Position numbers and translations under genes: made by a program. Below are positions 43,676 to 54,620 of a stretch of 64,000 nt of DNA, piece by piece. The stretch is from Daejeonella sp. JGW-45 (lineage in GTDB: Bacteria; Bacteroidota; Bacteroidia; Sphingobacteriales; Sphingobacteriaceae). Below the pieces are notes generated by a model. That model made no database searches. It was not told the origin of the DNA and worked only from the letters and a program-made list of their open reading frames with translations. The stretch covers positions 899,182 through 963,181 of the forward strand of contig NZ_JARKNC010000010.1 of the NCBI RefSeq assembly GCF_029360805.1. The letters run 5' to 3'. Position 1 is the first letter of the stretch; each line of letters begins with the position of its first letter.

Positions 43676-45685
43676 ATGGGCAGATTAAAATTGTTTTCGT
43701 TATTGCTTATAGTAGCAAGCACCTTTTCCAGTGTATTTTCGCAACAAGTTGTGGTTCCGGGAGCAAACGTACCGGCACAGCCGGAGACGAGGTATGATTA
43801 TCATGATACTTTCGGGCCGGCCTTTTATTCCAGGAACGGTGATGATATAAGGTCTTCAGGCGGGCAGCCTGGCCCGAAATACTGGCAGAACCGCGCAGAT
43901 TATAAACTTTCGATAAGACTTGACGAGCAAAAGAATGAAATTTCTGGAACCGCTATTTTAAATTACACCAATAATAGTCCGGATAAGCTGCCTTTTATCT
44001 GGATGCAGCTTGATCAGAATTTGTTTAAGGAAGATTCACGAGGTCATGCGCTGGTGCCACCCGCAGGAAGCCGCAGTGGTTCCCATGGCCAAAAATTCGA
44101 TGCAGGGTATAAGATAAGATCCGTTAAAATCATCGAAACAGAAAACAACCGGACTGTAGAGAAAGACCCCCAGTATTTTATCGAGGACACACGCATGCAG
44201 ATCTACCTCCCTTCCGAGCTTGCCGCAGGCGGAGGCAAGCTGCAGGTTAAGATTGAGTACTCATTTATTTCACCGGAATACGGGTCGGACAGGATGGGCA
44301 TACTTAATACAAAAAATGGAAAGATATTCTCGGTGGCACAGTTCTATCCGAGAATGTGTGTGTACGATGACGTGTCGGGCTGGAATGCTATGCCATATCT
44401 GGGGCCCAGTGAGTTTTATCTGGAGTACGGAGATTTTGATATCAGTATAACGGTACCTTCAAGCCATATCGTAGTCAGTTCAGGGGAACTTGTAAATCCC
44501 AGGGATGTCTATACCAGCGAGCAGCAAAAGCGATGGGCTGCAGCTGCTCAAAGCGATAAAACTGTGCTTATCAGGTCGGCATCTGAAGTTAATGATGCCA
44601 GTTCAAGGCCGGCTGGAAAGCAGGAACTTACCTGGAAGTTTACTTTAAAAAATGCACGCGACGTAGCTTTTGCGACTTCGGCTGCTTTTATTGTAGATGC
44701 TGCGCGGATGAACCTTCCAAGCGGGAGAAAGGCAATGGCCATTTCAGCATACCCTGTTGAGAGCGACGGACCGGGTGCCTGGGGACGATCTACCGAGTAT
44801 GCCAAGGCGTCAAACGAATTCAATTCCAGGAAATGGTTTGAGTTTCCTTACCCTTCGGCAACGAATGTAGCGTCTAATGTTGGCGGGATGGAATATCCGG
44901 GTTTGGTGTTTTGCGGGGCAACCGCCAAAAGTTCGGGTTTGTGGAGCGTTACAGATCATGAATTCGGGCATACATGGTTTCCTATGATTGTTGGTTCAAA
45001 TGAACGTTTACATGCCTGGATGGATGAAGGGCTTACTATGTTTATCAACTCGCTTGCCACACACGATTTTAACAGTGGAGAGTACAGACCCAGGGTTACC
45101 GACTGGCATGCCTATGGAAAGGCACTAACTAACCCGGTGCTGGAGCCTGTCGTAAGCAGCGCAGATAACATGAAGGAGCCGCACATCGGTTATCTGGCTT
45201 ATTATAAGCCTGCCGCCGGATTAACCTTGTTGCGCGAGCAGGTTATTGGTGCCGAACGTTTCGACCGCGCCTTTAAAGAATATATTAAACGCTGGGCCTA
45301 TAAACATCCCACACCAGATGACTTTTTCCGCACGATTGAAAATGTAACAGGTGAAAACCTGAACTGGTTTTGGAGAGGGTGGTACCTTAACAACTGGCAA
45401 CTGGACCAAGCTGTTGCCGGTGTTTCTTATTTGAAGAACGACCCTAAACAAGGAGCGTATATCACGCTTGACAATCTCGAAAAAATGGCAATGCCCACTA
45501 TTCTGCAGATCGAGACAAAAAGCGGAAAGGTTAGCAGAATTAAGCTGCCGGCCGAAGTTTGGCAGCGGAATACGCGGTTTACTTTCCATTATCCCTCCAC
45601 TGAAGAGATTAAGACGGTTATATCAGATCCTGACAGGGTTATGCCTGACTCTAATTCGGCTAATAATACCTGGACGGCAAATTAA
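43676..45685 (+). CDS. Secreted M1-family metallopeptidase
   Basis: A 669-residue periplasmic or extracellular zinc peptidase. The signal peptide ends TFSSVFSQ. The M1 zinc motif HEFGH (428-432) is followed 18 residues later by the third ligand Glu451 (DEGLTMF). The GAMEN-like exopeptidase motif reads VGGMEYPG, so Gly replaces the usual Ala. It probably trims peptides from proteins during nutrient uptake. I used the ATG at 43676; a TTG seven codons upstream is possible but would precede the signal peptide with an odd extension. Confidence 0.9.
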   Translation: MGRLKLFSLLLIVASTFSSVFSQQVVVPGANVPAQPETRYDYHDTFGPAFYSRNGDDIRSSGGQPGPKYWQNRADYKLSIRLDEQKNEISGTAILNYTNNSPDKLPFIWMQLDQNLFKEDSRGHALVPPAGSRSGSHGQKFDAGYKIRSVKIIETENNRTVEKDPQYFIEDTRMQIYLPSELAAGGGKLQVKIEYSFISPEYGSDRMGILNTKNGKIFSVAQFYPRMCVYDDVSGWNAMPYLGPSEFYLEYGDFDISITVPSSHIVVSSGELVNPRDVYTSEQQKRWAAAAQSDKTVLIRSASEVNDASSRPAGKQELTWKFTLKNARDVAFATSAAFIVDAARMNLPSGRKAMAISAYPVESDGPGAWGRSTEYAKASNEFNSRKWFEFPYPSATNVASNVGGMEYPGLVFCGATAKSSGLWSVTDHEFGHTWFPMIVGSNERLHAWMDEGLTMFINSLATHDFNSGEYRPRVTDWHAYGKALTNPVLEPVVSSADNMKEPHIGYLAYYKPAAGLTLLREQVIGAERFDRAFKEYIKRWAYKHPTPDDFFRTIENVTGENLNWFWRGWYLNNWQLDQAVAGVSYLKNDPKQGAYITLDNLEKMAMPTILQIETKSGKVSRIKLPAEVWQRNTRFTFHYPSTEEIKTVISDPDRVMPDSNSANNTWTAN

Positions 45686-45725
45686 TTATCGCATTCATCG
45701 CTTCGGCTAACCAGGAGCATTTTTA

Positions 45726-46013
45726 TCAAAAGATGTTAATGATCCGTGTGGCCTGACGCTGGATCTTTCTCGACGTCTTTATGCTGTTGCGGTCTGTTTT
45801 GCCTGCCCGGTAAACCCGTGCTACTTTTCGCACGACTTTTTTAATTTTTCTTTTCTTGACACGCTGATTCTTAGCCGGCTTGTTTGCGCTTTTACCAAAT
45901 AGCAGACTGACTACACTTGCGGAGCCATTGGTTGAAACAGTTTCACTTTTAGCCTCCGGAATTACTGCGGTGAAAAGTATAATAAAGATGATTGAAAGGA
46001 TGCTCTTTTTCAT
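45726..46013 (-). CDS. Small secreted highly basic protein
   Basis: A 95-residue protein with a signal peptide (about 1-23) and a mature part dominated by Lys and Arg (KPAKNQRVKKRKIKKVVRKV). No family is recognised. Such charge suggests binding to nucleic acid, polysaccharide or membrane lipid. It lies convergently with the M1 peptidase gene, 40 bp away, and downstream of the helicase gene on the same strand. Confidence 0.55.
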   Translation of the reverse strand: MKKSILSIIFIILFTAVIPEAKSETVSTNGSASVVSLLFGKSANKPAKNQRVKKRKIKKVVRKVARVYRAGKTDRNSIKTSRKIQRQATRIINIF

Positions 46014-46119
46014 AACGTAAATGTTGGGTTGGAAATTCTGTCCGTGTTTAATTAGATGACGCTTTTACGGGCATCAAGGTTGCATGGAGATTTCAATAAA
46101 CAACAGCAGGGAACTATTT

Positions 46120-48579
46120 TCATGAGATCGGGCTTGCTGCCTCCCCGTTCCGGATAAATGCGAGGTGATTCGTCACAGCTTTAAGCTCACCGTAAGAAAT
46201 GGAATCGCCAAGAGCATTTTTAATCTCACTGGTAGAATTGCCAGGGTGCTGCACAATATGTGTCATAATCCTGGCCACTTTGATCTTTGGGACAATATCA
46301 AACACCGATATCTCTCCGGTAGTAATAAAGGCAGTCAGGTGACCCTCTATGGTGGCCGCCGTAAGACCGCGCTCCACAGCTATTTCGGAGATCGATTTCC
46401 CGCTATGGAACAAATCGAACGATACCCGTTTGGTATCGATTTTTGTCTTGGTTATAACGACAGGCAGCTCCATTGAGTTTCTTTCAACACCATATTGATT
46501 ACAATATGAATCAATGATCTCGAGTATTTCAGGACCGTAAAGTCTCACTTTCATCTTCCCTATGCCTTTGATATTTTCCAGTTCCGTTAGGGATGAAGGC
46601 AGCTTGCTTACCAATTCTAAAATCGACTTTTGAGCTAGTACAAGGTAAACCGGTGCATTTCTTTCAGCGGCCTGCTCATTTCGCCATTCTTTAAGTAATT
46701 GATAAAGTTCGGGATGCAGGATATTTTTGTCGGCCACAGGCTGCTGTACCTGGCTGGCTCTCGAAGAAGCCAGGTCTATCTCAGTATTTGCTTTGGTGGT
46801 TAGATAGGTTGAGGTTTTGAATCCATCAGAACAAGCTTTCATGAGCGCAAGTTTTACACCGATGTTTTTATCTAAATCATCCATCACCTCGCTGATAGCT
46901 GATTTTACTGATTTGTTATCCGTATCTGTATTCAGCGAGTGCAGGTTTTTTATTAACGAATTTAGTTTCTCATAAAAATACGCGGAGGCTTTTTTTACAC
47001 GGTTCTGCAGATCGTCATTTTCTTCAGGGAGGGAGTTTTCTGACAGCAGAGCGGATAGCTGCCTTTTGAATGTATCAGCCACCTGATAGATATCCTTTTC
47101 ACACTGCGCTTTGATTTCATTTAACGAGTCGCCAAAAGATGGGTCCAGGATAGTGTGATGATCCTCAAACGCTTTTCTAAGCTGGAAAAAATATCCTTTA
47201 ACAGAGGTGAAATCAAACAATTCAAACAATAGGGTCTGTTGGAATGAGATCTTGGCTGCATTAAGGTCGTTTTCTGTCGGCTCATTTTCCGTCGCACTCC
47301 TTGTATATTCAGCGACGGTTCCGTCAGTTCTAACGCTGTTCGGAGCGATTTGTGAGCGTAATACCATTCCTTCAAAAGTCTTACATCTGCTCAGTGCAAC
47401 ATATACCTGGCCATGCGCAAATGCAAGGTTGGCGTCGATTATTGCTTTTTCGAAGGTCAGTCCCTGGCTTTTATGAATGGTAATAGCCCAGGCCAGTTTA
47501 AGAGGGAATTGAGTAAAGGTACCGATGACTTTTTCCTGGACCTCTTTAGTTTGCGGGTCGAGAGTATATTTAATGTTGGTCCATTCAACAGGCGTCACGG
47601 CAATTTCTGAGTATTCGCCGGGACATTTTACAGATATCGTATCATCCGAGATCTCGGTGACGATACCGATCTTGCCATTATAATACAATCTGTCACGTGA
47701 TGGGTCATTTTTAACAAACATAACCTGGGCGCCCTTCTTTAATTCCAGTTCAGCGACCGTGGGATAGGAATACTGAGGAAAATCATCTTCGATCCGGGCG
47801 CTGAAGACGCGGGAAGTGCGGTTTATCCCGGCAAGCTTTTCTTCATTTATTTCCTGTGCTGTTCTGTTATGCGTCGTTAATGTAATATAACCTTCATTGT
47901 CTGAGGGTTTAAAATCGGGAATATACCGTTCATTGAGCTTGGCCAGCACTTGCTGATCGATCTCATTTTTTCTTACGCTATTCAGTAAGTCAATGAACCT
48001 CGTGTCAACCTGCCTGTAAATATACTTCAATTCTACACTTATCGGACTGGTCAGCTTCAGTGCTTTGCTGCTGAAGAAGAACATATTCGGGTAGTGATCA
48101 CGCAGCAACATCCACTCTTCGTCTTTCACTACCGGCGAAAGCTGATGCAGATCGCCGATCATGAGCAACTGCACGCCGCCGAATGGTTTATGGTTGTTTC
48201 TGTATCGCCTTAGCACTTCATCGATGTGATCCAGCGTGTCGGCGCGCACCATGCTGATCTCATCAATGACTAGGAGATCCAGACTTCTTATAAGATTGAT
48301 CTTATCTTTGCTGAATCGTTTATGTTGAGCGTTTTTATCTATAGCCCCCGGAATATACGGACCGAAAGGAAGCTGGAAGAAAGAATTGATAGTAACACCT
48401 CCCGCATTGATAGCCGCTACACCCGTAGGAGCAACCACAGTCATTCTTTTAGGGGATGATTTTTTTAAATTGTGCAGGAAGGTGGTTTTTCCCGTCCCAG
48501 CCTTGCCCGTGAGAAATATATTCTTATCAGTATACTGTACAAAGTTATAAGCCAGTTCAAGCTGGGCATTCTGTTCCAT
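46120..48579 (-). CDS. PIF1-like superfamily 1 helicase with HRDC and HTH domains
   Basis: An 819-residue helicase. Walker A is GKAGTGKTT (25-33), Walker B LLVIDEISMV, and a later motif is TIHKSQGLTFEKAII (UvrD/PIF1-type C-terminal region). An HRDC domain follows (LSSSLTELENIKGIGKMKV-like segment), and then an HTH_40-type domain (SFDLFHSGKSISEIAVERGL). It resembles the Dda/Pif1 family with HRDC found in Bacteroidota; a role in replication or recombination is likely. It is transcribed towards the basic protein gene. Confidence 0.88.
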   Translation of the reverse strand: MEQNAQLELAYNFVQYTDKNIFLTGKAGTGKTTFLHNLKKSSPKRMTVVAPTGVAAINAGGVTINSFFQLPFGPYIPGAIDKNAQHKRFSKDKINLIRSLDLLVIDEISMVRADTLDHIDEVLRRYRNNHKPFGGVQLLMIGDLHQLSPVVKDEEWMLLRDHYPNMFFFSSKALKLTSPISVELKYIYRQVDTRFIDLLNSVRKNEIDQQVLAKLNERYIPDFKPSDNEGYITLTTHNRTAQEINEEKLAGINRTSRVFSARIEDDFPQYSYPTVAELELKKGAQVMFVKNDPSRDRLYYNGKIGIVTEISDDTISVKCPGEYSEIAVTPVEWTNIKYTLDPQTKEVQEKVIGTFTQFPLKLAWAITIHKSQGLTFEKAIIDANLAFAHGQVYVALSRCKTFEGMVLRSQIAPNSVRTDGTVAEYTRSATENEPTENDLNAAKISFQQTLLFELFDFTSVKGYFFQLRKAFEDHHTILDPSFGDSLNEIKAQCEKDIYQVADTFKRQLSALLSENSLPEENDDLQNRVKKASAYFYEKLNSLIKNLHSLNTDTDNKSVKSAISEVMDDLDKNIGVKLALMKACSDGFKTSTYLTTKANTEIDLASSRASQVQQPVADKNILHPELYQLLKEWRNEQAAERNAPVYLVLAQKSILELVSKLPSSLTELENIKGIGKMKVRLYGPEILEIIDSYCNQYGVERNSMELPVVITKTKIDTKRVSFDLFHSGKSISEIAVERGLTAATIEGHLTAFITTGEISVFDIVPKIKVARIMTHIVQHPGNSTSEIKNALGDSISYGELKAVTNHLAFIRNGEAASPIS

Positions 48580-48725
48580 TGCTGTGATTTCGGGAGATGT
48601 CTGGCAAGATAAAAATTAAATATTTAAAGTAAGGAAGGATACCGTTCGTTGATCCGATTGGGTCGCTTTCAGATCGCCTATAATTGCTTTAACCCTGCCA
48701 TAACCCGAAGTGGATTAATCAAAAG

Positions 48726-48755
48726 TTGCTGATCTTATTATAAGTAGTAATTTTA
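48726..48755 (+). promoter_or_regulatory. Candidate promoter for the NIPSNAP gene
   Basis: TTG (48726-48728) is 19 bp from TAATTTTA (48748-48755), one mismatch from TAnnTTTG, about 17 bp before the start codon. Confidence 0.35.
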
Positions 48756-48772
48756 TCGGCAAATCACACAAA

Positions 48773-49552
48773 ATGAAAGTAAAGCTGGTTCTCCTGTTTG
48801 TATTGTTTACATCCCTGTCAAGGGATTTGTTTAGCCAGTCGCGAGGCCGGACTTTTTTTGAGATCAAAGTCTATCATTTTGAAAGTGCCGAACAGGAAAG
48901 TGTGATCGATGCATATCTGAGAGATGCCTACCTGCCGGCACTCCATAGAAAGGGCATTAAGAATGTAGGGGTGTTTAAACCGGTGGGAAATGATACGTTA
49001 CAGGACAAACGCATTTATCTTTTGGTGCCCTTTAAATCAGCGGCCCAGTATGCCGGACTTCCTGACGAGTTACTGAAAGATGCAAAGCTCAGTGCGGATG
49101 GAGAGATGTATTTGGAGGCAGACTATAAAAGGCCACCCTATAAGCGGATGGAGTCCATGTTCATTAAAGCCTTCGACGACATGCCATACCTGCAGCTTCC
49201 ATCGCTTAGAAATGAATTGCCCAAACGGGTGTATGAGCTGAGAAGCTATGAGGGCCCTACAGAGAGAAGGTATGTACGGAAAGTGGAGATGTTCAATAAA
49301 GGCGGTGAAATAGCTTTGTTCGAAAAGCTTGATTTCAATGCAATATTTTACGGGAGTGTGATTGCAGGTAGCCGGATGCCTAATTTAATGTATATGACAA
49401 GTTTCGAAGATATGCCATCCAGGGATGCACATTGGAAAGCTTTTTTTGCATCGCCTGAATGGAAGTCGCTTTCTGCTCAGGACTACTATAAGAATACGGT
49501 TTCCAAAAGTGAGATCATTCTCTTGCATCCCGCGGACTACTCAGATATATAA
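48773..49552 (+). CDS. Secreted NIPSNAP-family protein
   Basis: A 259-residue protein with a signal peptide ending RDLFSQS. Two NIPSNAP (dimeric alpha-beta barrel) domains are seen: FFEIKVYHFESAEQE (residues about 27-110) and RVYELRSYEGPTERRYVRKV (about 145-250). The function of this family in bacteria is unclear. It has no gene partner nearby. Confidence 0.82.
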   Translation: MKVKLVLLFVLFTSLSRDLFSQSRGRTFFEIKVYHFESAEQESVIDAYLRDAYLPALHRKGIKNVGVFKPVGNDTLQDKRIYLLVPFKSAAQYAGLPDELLKDAKLSADGEMYLEADYKRPPYKRMESMFIKAFDDMPYLQLPSLRNELPKRVYELRSYEGPTERRYVRKVEMFNKGGEIALFEKLDFNAIFYGSVIAGSRMPNLMYMTSFEDMPSRDAHWKAFFASPEWKSLSAQDYYKNTVSKSEIILLHPADYSDI

Positions 49553-49752
49553 ATTCACCTGCCTGGCTTAGAGATCTGATACAAGTATCCAGGGGGGCGC
49601 AGTGGGGTCAGGTAGACGATAACAAGGCTTTAGCAAGGTTCAGCCTCCTTAGCTTTTGCATCCGGACGTTTAATCAGGGCTTAGGATAAATTAAGCGAAC
49701 GGCCAGGAAATACTGAGCCCCGGGGGGTAAAGTATTTTTTATCTTTAATGCC

Positions 49753-49782
49753 TTGAAAATCAAAATTAAGTTCGTACTTTTG
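49753..49782 (+). promoter_or_regulatory. Promoter of the str operon
   Basis: TTG (49753-49755), 19-bp spacer and TACTTTTG (49775-49782) match the Bacteroidota -33/-7 consensus. The rpsL start codon is 66 bp downstream. Confidence 0.75.
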
Positions 49783-49848
49783 CCTTCCCTAAATGAAAGC
49801 TGTAAAAGGCTCATTTAGTTAAAAACAAATAAACACTAAAAGGAAAAA

Positions 49849-50262
49849 ATGCCTACAATCCAACAATTAGTTAGAAAAGGTAGAGTAGCTCTGGTGGATA
49901 AGAGTAAATCCCCAGCGTTGGACAGCTGTCCACAGCGAAGAGGAGTGTGCACACGTGTGTATACCACTACCCCTAAAAAACCAAACTCAGCAATGCGTAA
50001 AGTTGCCCGTGTGCGCTTAACCAACGGAAAAGAAGTGAATGCTTACATTCCGGGAGAAGGACACAATTTACAGGAGCACTCGATCGTGTTGATCCGTGGT
50101 GGTCGTGTTAAAGATTTACCTGGAGTACGTTACCACATCATCCGCGGTGCTTTAGATACATCTGGCGTAGCCGGACGTAACCAACGTCGTTCTAAATATG
50201 GAACTAAGAAACCAAAACCTGGACAGGCAGCAGCCGCACCAGCTAAGGGTAAAAAGAAATAA
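49849..50262 (+). CDS. rpsL: 30S ribosomal protein S12
   Basis: A 137-residue decoding-site protein. The conserved loop is [13 protein letters not shown] (Lys43-44, wild-type type) and later [14 protein letters not shown] basic, Ala/Pro-rich tail of about 13 residues extends past the E. coli form. First gene of the str operon; rpsG follows 19 bp later. Confidence 0.97.
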   Translation: MPTIQQLVRKGRVALVDKSKSPALDSCPQRRGVCTRVYTTTPKKPNSAMRKVARVRLTNGKEVNAYIPGEGHNLQEHSIVLIRGGRVKDLPGVRYHIIRGALDTSGVAGRNQRRSKYGTKKPKPGQAAAAPAKGKKK

Positions 50263-50281
50263 TTAAACGGAGGAAAGCAAC

Positions 50282-50749
50282 ATGAGAAAGTCAAAACCAA
50301 AAAAGAGAATCTTACTGCCTGATCCAAAGTTTAACGACGTAATGGTAACCAGGTTTGTAAATAATATGATGTATGACGGTAAGAAATCTATCGCATACTC
50401 CATTTTCTACGATGCTGTTGAGTTAGTAGAGAAAAAGACAAGCGAAAACGGGTTGGAATCATGGAAAAAAGCCCTGAATAATGTAATGCCAGCGGTAGAG
50501 GTTAAATCCCGCCGTGTGGGTGGTGCAAACTTCCAGGTTCCTACAGAAGTTCGTCCTGAGCGCAAGATCGCATTGGGAATGAAGTGGCTGATCAATTACT
50601 CCCGTAAGCGTGGTGAGAAAACCATGACTGAGAAATTGGCCGGTGAGATCATTTCGGCTTCCAAGGGTGAAGGTGCTGCAGTTAAGAAAAAAGAAGATAC
50701 GCACAAGATGGCAGAAGCTAACAAAGCGTTCTCTCACTTTAGATTCTAA
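50282..50749 (+). CDS. rpsG: 30S ribosomal protein S7
   Basis: A 155-residue head protein that nucleates 30S assembly on 16S rRNA. The family segment is [15 protein letters not shown], and later [20 protein letters not shown]. Length is standard. It lies between rpsL and fusA, in the conserved str operon. Confidence 0.97.
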   Translation: MRKSKPKKRILLPDPKFNDVMVTRFVNNMMYDGKKSIAYSIFYDAVELVEKKTSENGLESWKKALNNVMPAVEVKSRRVGGANFQVPTEVRPERKIALGMKWLINYSRKRGEKTMTEKLAGEIISASKGEGAAVKKKEDTHKMAEANKAFSHFRF

Positions 50750-50761
50750 TCAGGAATAACA

Positions 50762-52867
50762 ATGTCAAGAGATTTAAAATATACAAGAAACATTGGGATC
50801 GCTGCTCACATTGATGCGGGTAAAACTACAACCACAGAGCGTATCCTTTATTATTCAGGTGTTAGTCATAAAATAGGTGAGGTGCACGATGGTGCCGCTA
50901 CTATGGACTGGATGGCACAAGAGCAGGAGCGTGGTATTACCATTACCTCTGCAGCTACTACCGTTAACTGGAAATACAGGGGAGATACATACCATATCAA
51001 CGTGATTGATACCCCGGGGCACGTGGATTTTACCGTAGAGGTGAACCGGTCATTACGTGTATTGGATGGGTTAGTATTCCTTTTCTCAGCAGTTGATGGT
51101 GTTGAGCCGCAGTCAGAAACAAACTGGCGCTTAGCAAATAACTATAACGTACCTCGTATTGGTTTCGTTAATAAAATGGACCGTTCAGGTGCTGATTTCC
51201 TTAAGGTTGTTAAGCAAGTTAAGGATATGCTTGGAAGCAATGCTGTTCCATTGCAGATCCCGATAGGTTCTGAGGATACTTTTAAGGGTGTTGTTGATCT
51301 GATCAACTTCCGCGGTATCGTATGGAATGAGCATGATAAAGGGATGACCTTTACTGAGGTGCCTATTCCTGATGAGTTGAAAGATGAGGCTTTAGAGTGG
51401 AGAGAGAAGTTACTTGAATCGGTAGCTGAGTATGATGAGTCTTTGATGGAGAAATTCTTCGAAGCTCCTGAGACAATTACCGAGCGTGAAGTTTTAGATG
51501 CTCTTCGTAAAGCGGTATTGGATGCCAAGATCGTACCTATGGTATGTGGTTCTTCATTTAAGAACAAAGGTGTTCAGACTATGCTTGATTATGTGATGGA
51601 ATTATTGCCGTCACCAATGGATGTAGAAGGTATTGTTGGAACGAACCCGGAAACTGGTGAAGAAGTTCTTCGTAAGCCAGATCAGAAAGAGCCATTTGCA
51701 GCTTTAGCATTTAAAATTGCAACGGATCCTTTCGTAGGACGTTTATGCTTTATCCGCGTATATTCAGGAAATCTGGAAGCAGGTTCTTACGTACACAATA
51801 TGCGTTCTGATTCAAAAGAGCGTATTTCACGTATCTTCCAGATGCATGCAAACAAGCAAAACCCAATTCCAAATGTTGGAGCTGGTGATATTGCTGCGGT
51901 TGTTGGATTTAAGGATATTAAAACAGGAGACACTCTTTGCGATGAGAAACATCCGATCGTATTAGAGTCAATGAACTTCCCTGAGCCGGTTATCGGTCTT
52001 GCGATCGAGCCTAAAACTCAGGCTGACGTTGATAAGCTAGGTATGGCTTTGGGTAAATTATCTGAAGAGGATCCTACTTTCCGTGTTCAAACTGACGAAG
52101 AGACCGGCCAGACTGTAATTTCAGGAATGGGTGAGCTGCACCTTGATATCATTATGGACCGTCTTAAACGTGAGTTTAAGGTAGAAGTAAATCAGGGAGC
52201 TCCGCAGGTGGCTTACAAGGAGGCGATCACCGGAACTACGCAACACCGTGAAACATATAAGAAACAAACTGGTGGTCGTGGTAAATTTGCGGATATCCAG
52301 GTTATTATTTCTCCTGCAGATGAAGGTAAGAGCGGTCTTGAGTTTGTTAACGAAATTTCAGGCGGTGCTATCCCACGTGAATTCATCCCTTCTGTACAGA
52401 AAGGTTTTGAAGCAGCGATGGTGAATGGTGTTCTTGCTGGTTATCAGCTTCAGGGGATGAAAGTTCGCTTAATTGACGGATCATTCCACGCGGTCGATTC
52501 GGATGCACTGTCTTTCGAGATCTGTGCCAAATCTGCATTCCGTGAGGCGTTGCCAAAATGTAAACCGGTATTAATGGAGCCGATCATGAAGATCGAGATC
52601 CTTACTCCTGAAGAGAACATGGGTGATGTTATAGGTGATATGAACCGTCGTCGTGGTCAGCTTTTAGGAATGGATACCCGTGCGGGTGCCCAGGTTATCA
52701 AAGCTACTGTGCCACTTTCTGAGATGTTTGGTTATGTAACCCAGTTACGTACTATAACTTCAGGACGTGCTACTTCAACCATGGAATTCGACCACTATGC
52801 TGAAGCTCCTAGGAACGTTCAGGAAGAGGTTGTTGCCAAGGTGAAGGGTAAGAAAGCAAACGCTTAA
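50762..52867 (+). CDS. fusA: Elongation factor G
   Basis: A 701-residue translocation GTPase. G1 is [16 protein letters not shown]3 is DTPGHVDFT, and G4 is NKMDRSG. The rest follows the usual domain order to the C-terminal [14 protein letters not shown]. It starts 12 bp after rpsG. The stop is followed by a palindromic repeat and then rpsJ, so tufA is absent from this position. Confidence 0.97.
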   Translation: MSRDLKYTRNIGIAAHIDAGKTTTTERILYYSGVSHKIGEVHDGAATMDWMAQEQERGITITSAATTVNWKYRGDTYHINVIDTPGHVDFTVEVNRSLRVLDGLVFLFSAVDGVEPQSETNWRLANNYNVPRIGFVNKMDRSGADFLKVVKQVKDMLGSNAVPLQIPIGSEDTFKGVVDLINFRGIVWNEHDKGMTFTEVPIPDELKDEALEWREKLLESVAEYDESLMEKFFEAPETITEREVLDALRKAVLDAKIVPMVCGSSFKNKGVQTMLDYVMELLPSPMDVEGIVGTNPETGEEVLRKPDQKEPFAALAFKIATDPFVGRLCFIRVYSGNLEAGSYVHNMRSDSKERISRIFQMHANKQNPIPNVGAGDIAAVVGFKDIKTGDTLCDEKHPIVLESMNFPEPVIGLAIEPKTQADVDKLGMALGKLSEEDPTFRVQTDEETGQTVISGMGELHLDIIMDRLKREFKVEVNQGAPQVAYKEAITGTTQHRETYKKQTGGRGKFADIQVIISPADEGKSGLEFVNEISGGAIPREFIPSVQKGFEAAMVNGVLAGYQLQGMKVRLIDGSFHAVDSDALSFEICAKSAFREALPKCKPVLMEPIMKIEILTPEENMGDVIGDMNRRRGQLLGMDTRAGAQVIKATVPLSEMFGYVTQLRTITSGRATSTMEFDHYAEAPRNVQEEVVAKVKGKKANA

Positions 52868-52869
52868 GA

Positions 52870-52950
52870 AGTTATAAGTTATACGTGATACGTTGTAAGT
52901 TAAAGACGCCGGTCAGAAGACGTACAACGTATCACGTAAAACATACAACT
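52870..52950. repeat. Palindromic ACGT-rich REP-like repeat, copy B
   Basis: Two 31-nt arms (52870-52900 and 52920-52950) match 27 of 31 positions as an inverted repeat around a 19-nt loop. The arms contain the same motif family as the repeats at 32.1-32.3 kb (GTTATAAGT, ACGTTGTA). It lies between fusA and rpsJ in the str operon. Confidence 0.8.
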
Positions 52951-53022
52951 GCTGAAATTTAATATTAAAAATAAATCTTCCTCGGTAACTAATAGCTCTT
53001 ATCGGGGAATAAAACTAAAACA

Positions 53023-53328
53023 ATGAGCCAAAGAATCAGAATCAAATTAAAATCTTACGATTACAATCTGGTAGATAAATCTGCTGAGAAGATCGTGAAG
53101 ACTGTTAAACCAACAGGTGCGGTAGTTAGCGGACCAATTCCCTTGCCGACAGAAAAGAAGATCTTTACAGTTCTTCGTTCACCTCACGTAAACAAAAAGG
53201 GACGTGAGCAGTTTCAATTATGTGCTTACAAACGTTTATTGGATATTTATAGCTCCAATTCTAAAACGGTTGACGCGCTGATGAAACTGGAGCTTCCGAG
53301 TGGGGTTGAAGTGGAAATCAAAGTTTAA
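53023..53328 (+). CDS. rpsJ: 30S ribosomal protein S10
   Basis: A 101-residue protein, also known as transcription factor NusE. The core is [20 protein letters not shown] and later [15 protein letters not shown]. Only this ribosomal gene of the S10 operon is present; a terminator follows, so the rest of that operon is elsewhere. Confidence 0.97.
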   Translation: MSQRIRIKLKSYDYNLVDKSAEKIVKTVKPTGAVVSGPIPLPTEKKIFTVLRSPHVNKKGREQFQLCAYKRLLDIYSSNSKTVDALMKLELPSGVEVEIKV

Positions 53329-53342
53329 GGCTTTAAAATTTC

Positions 53343-53372
53343 AAAAAAGCTACCGAGGGGTAGCTTTTTTTA
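53343..53372 (+). terminator. Intrinsic terminator after rpsJ
   Basis: AAAAAAGCTACC pairs with GGTAGCTTTTTT around a short loop, followed by more T. This ends the str-like operon. Confidence 0.9.
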
Positions 53373-53404
53373 TTTAATATCTTTTAAAGTCCGATACACC
53401 TTTT

Positions 53405-54574
53405 ATGTCCCCGAGCTCTCAGTCAGGTAATCCTAAAAAAAGCCGTTTAGCAGTCAGCGCAGTATTTTTCGCATATGGTCTAACATTTGCAAGTTGGGCA
53501 TCCAGAATTCCCACCATTCAGCAGAATCTTGATATTTCAGATGGTGTACTGGGTTTGGTTCTATTTTCACTTCCAGCAGGATTATTCTTTTGCCTTCCAT
53601 TTTCAGGATGGATCATTAATCACTTCGGAAGTAAAAAAGTAGTAGTAACGGCGGGATTAGTCTACACAGGTTTGTTATTACTAATAGGCCTGTCACAAAA
53701 TCTTATGCAACTGGTAGCCGTACTGTTCGCCTTCGGCTTTTTTAGCAACCTTCTTAATATTGCTGTTAACACGCAGGCTGCCGGGGTGGAGAATTCTTAC
53801 AAGAAGCCAATTATGGCAACTTTTCACGGGATGTGGAGTCTTGCCGGTTTTGCGGGCGCGGCAATCGGAACGTTGATGATGGGTTATGGCGTTGAGCCTG
53901 CATATCATTTTGTGCTTATTTTCATGCTTATGTTGCTTATCATCTTCGTCAGTACTAAGAATATGCTGGATAAAGATGCCGGGCAAAGCGCGGACGGTTT
54001 AAAATTTGTTATGCCCGACAGGCCTCTGTTAAAATTAGGTGTGATAGCTTTCTGCTCGCTTGTTTGTGAAGGTACAATGTTTGACTGGAGCGGTGTTTAT
54101 TTCCTTAAGGTGGTTAAGGCAGAACCGGCATGGGTAGGGGCAGGATATACAGCGTTTATGATCTCAATGGCTGCCGGACGTTTTATAGCTGATTCGGTAG
54201 CTCATAAGATCGGTGTTAAGCGTGTGTTGCAGTTAAGCGGTCTGCTTATGGTTACGGGGCTTCTTATTTCAGTAGTATTTCCCTATCAGATCCCGGCGAT
54301 TATCGGGTTCCTGCTGGTTGGTATAGGCGTGTCATCGGTAGTGCCACTTGCTTACAGCGCGGCCAGTAAATCAACGACGATGCCTCCCAGCCAGGCACTT
54401 TCAACTGTGACAACAATAGGTTTTTTCGGCCTGCTAGTCGGGCCTCCGGTAATCGGCTTGATATCTGGTGCAAGCGATCTGAGAACGGCGTTCGCATTTC
54501 TGATCATTATGGGTGGATTAATGCTCGTCCTGTCATCTATCGGACGATTTAAGAGCAATGGAAATGATGCGTAA
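53405..54574 (+). CDS. Major facilitator superfamily transporter
   Basis: A 389-residue membrane protein with about 12 helices. The N-terminal helix segment is FFAYGLTFASWASRIPTIQQ. The order of helices and length fit an MFS permease of the YbjJ-like group. The substrate is unknown. It is followed by a bidirectional terminator that also ends the convergent lipoprotein gene. Confidence 0.85.
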   Translation: MSPSSQSGNPKKSRLAVSAVFFAYGLTFASWASRIPTIQQNLDISDGVLGLVLFSLPAGLFFCLPFSGWIINHFGSKKVVVTAGLVYTGLLLLIGLSQNLMQLVAVLFAFGFFSNLLNIAVNTQAAGVENSYKKPIMATFHGMWSLAGFAGAAIGTLMMGYGVEPAYHFVLIFMLMLLIIFVSTKNMLDKDAGQSADGLKFVMPDRPLLKLGVIAFCSLVCEGTMFDWSGVYFLKVVKAEPAWVGAGYTAFMISMAAGRFIADSVAHKIGVKRVLQLSGLLMVTGLLISVVFPYQIPAIIGFLLVGIGVSSVVPLAYSAASKSTTMPPSQALSTVTTIGFFGLLVGPPVIGLISGASDLRTAFAFLIIMGGLMLVLSSIGRFKSNGNDA

Positions 54575-54580
54575 TAAAAA

Positions 54581-54607
54581 AGCCTTCCATTAGGAAGGCT
54601 CTTCTTT
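54581..54607. terminator. Bidirectional terminator between convergent genes
   Basis: AGCCTTCC (54581-54588) pairs with GGAAGGCT (54593-54600). T-rich tails lie on both sides (TAAAAAA before, CTTCTTTTT after), so it serves the MFS gene and the lipoprotein gene at 54621. Confidence 0.85.
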
Positions 54608-54620
54608 TTAACTGGTTAGA

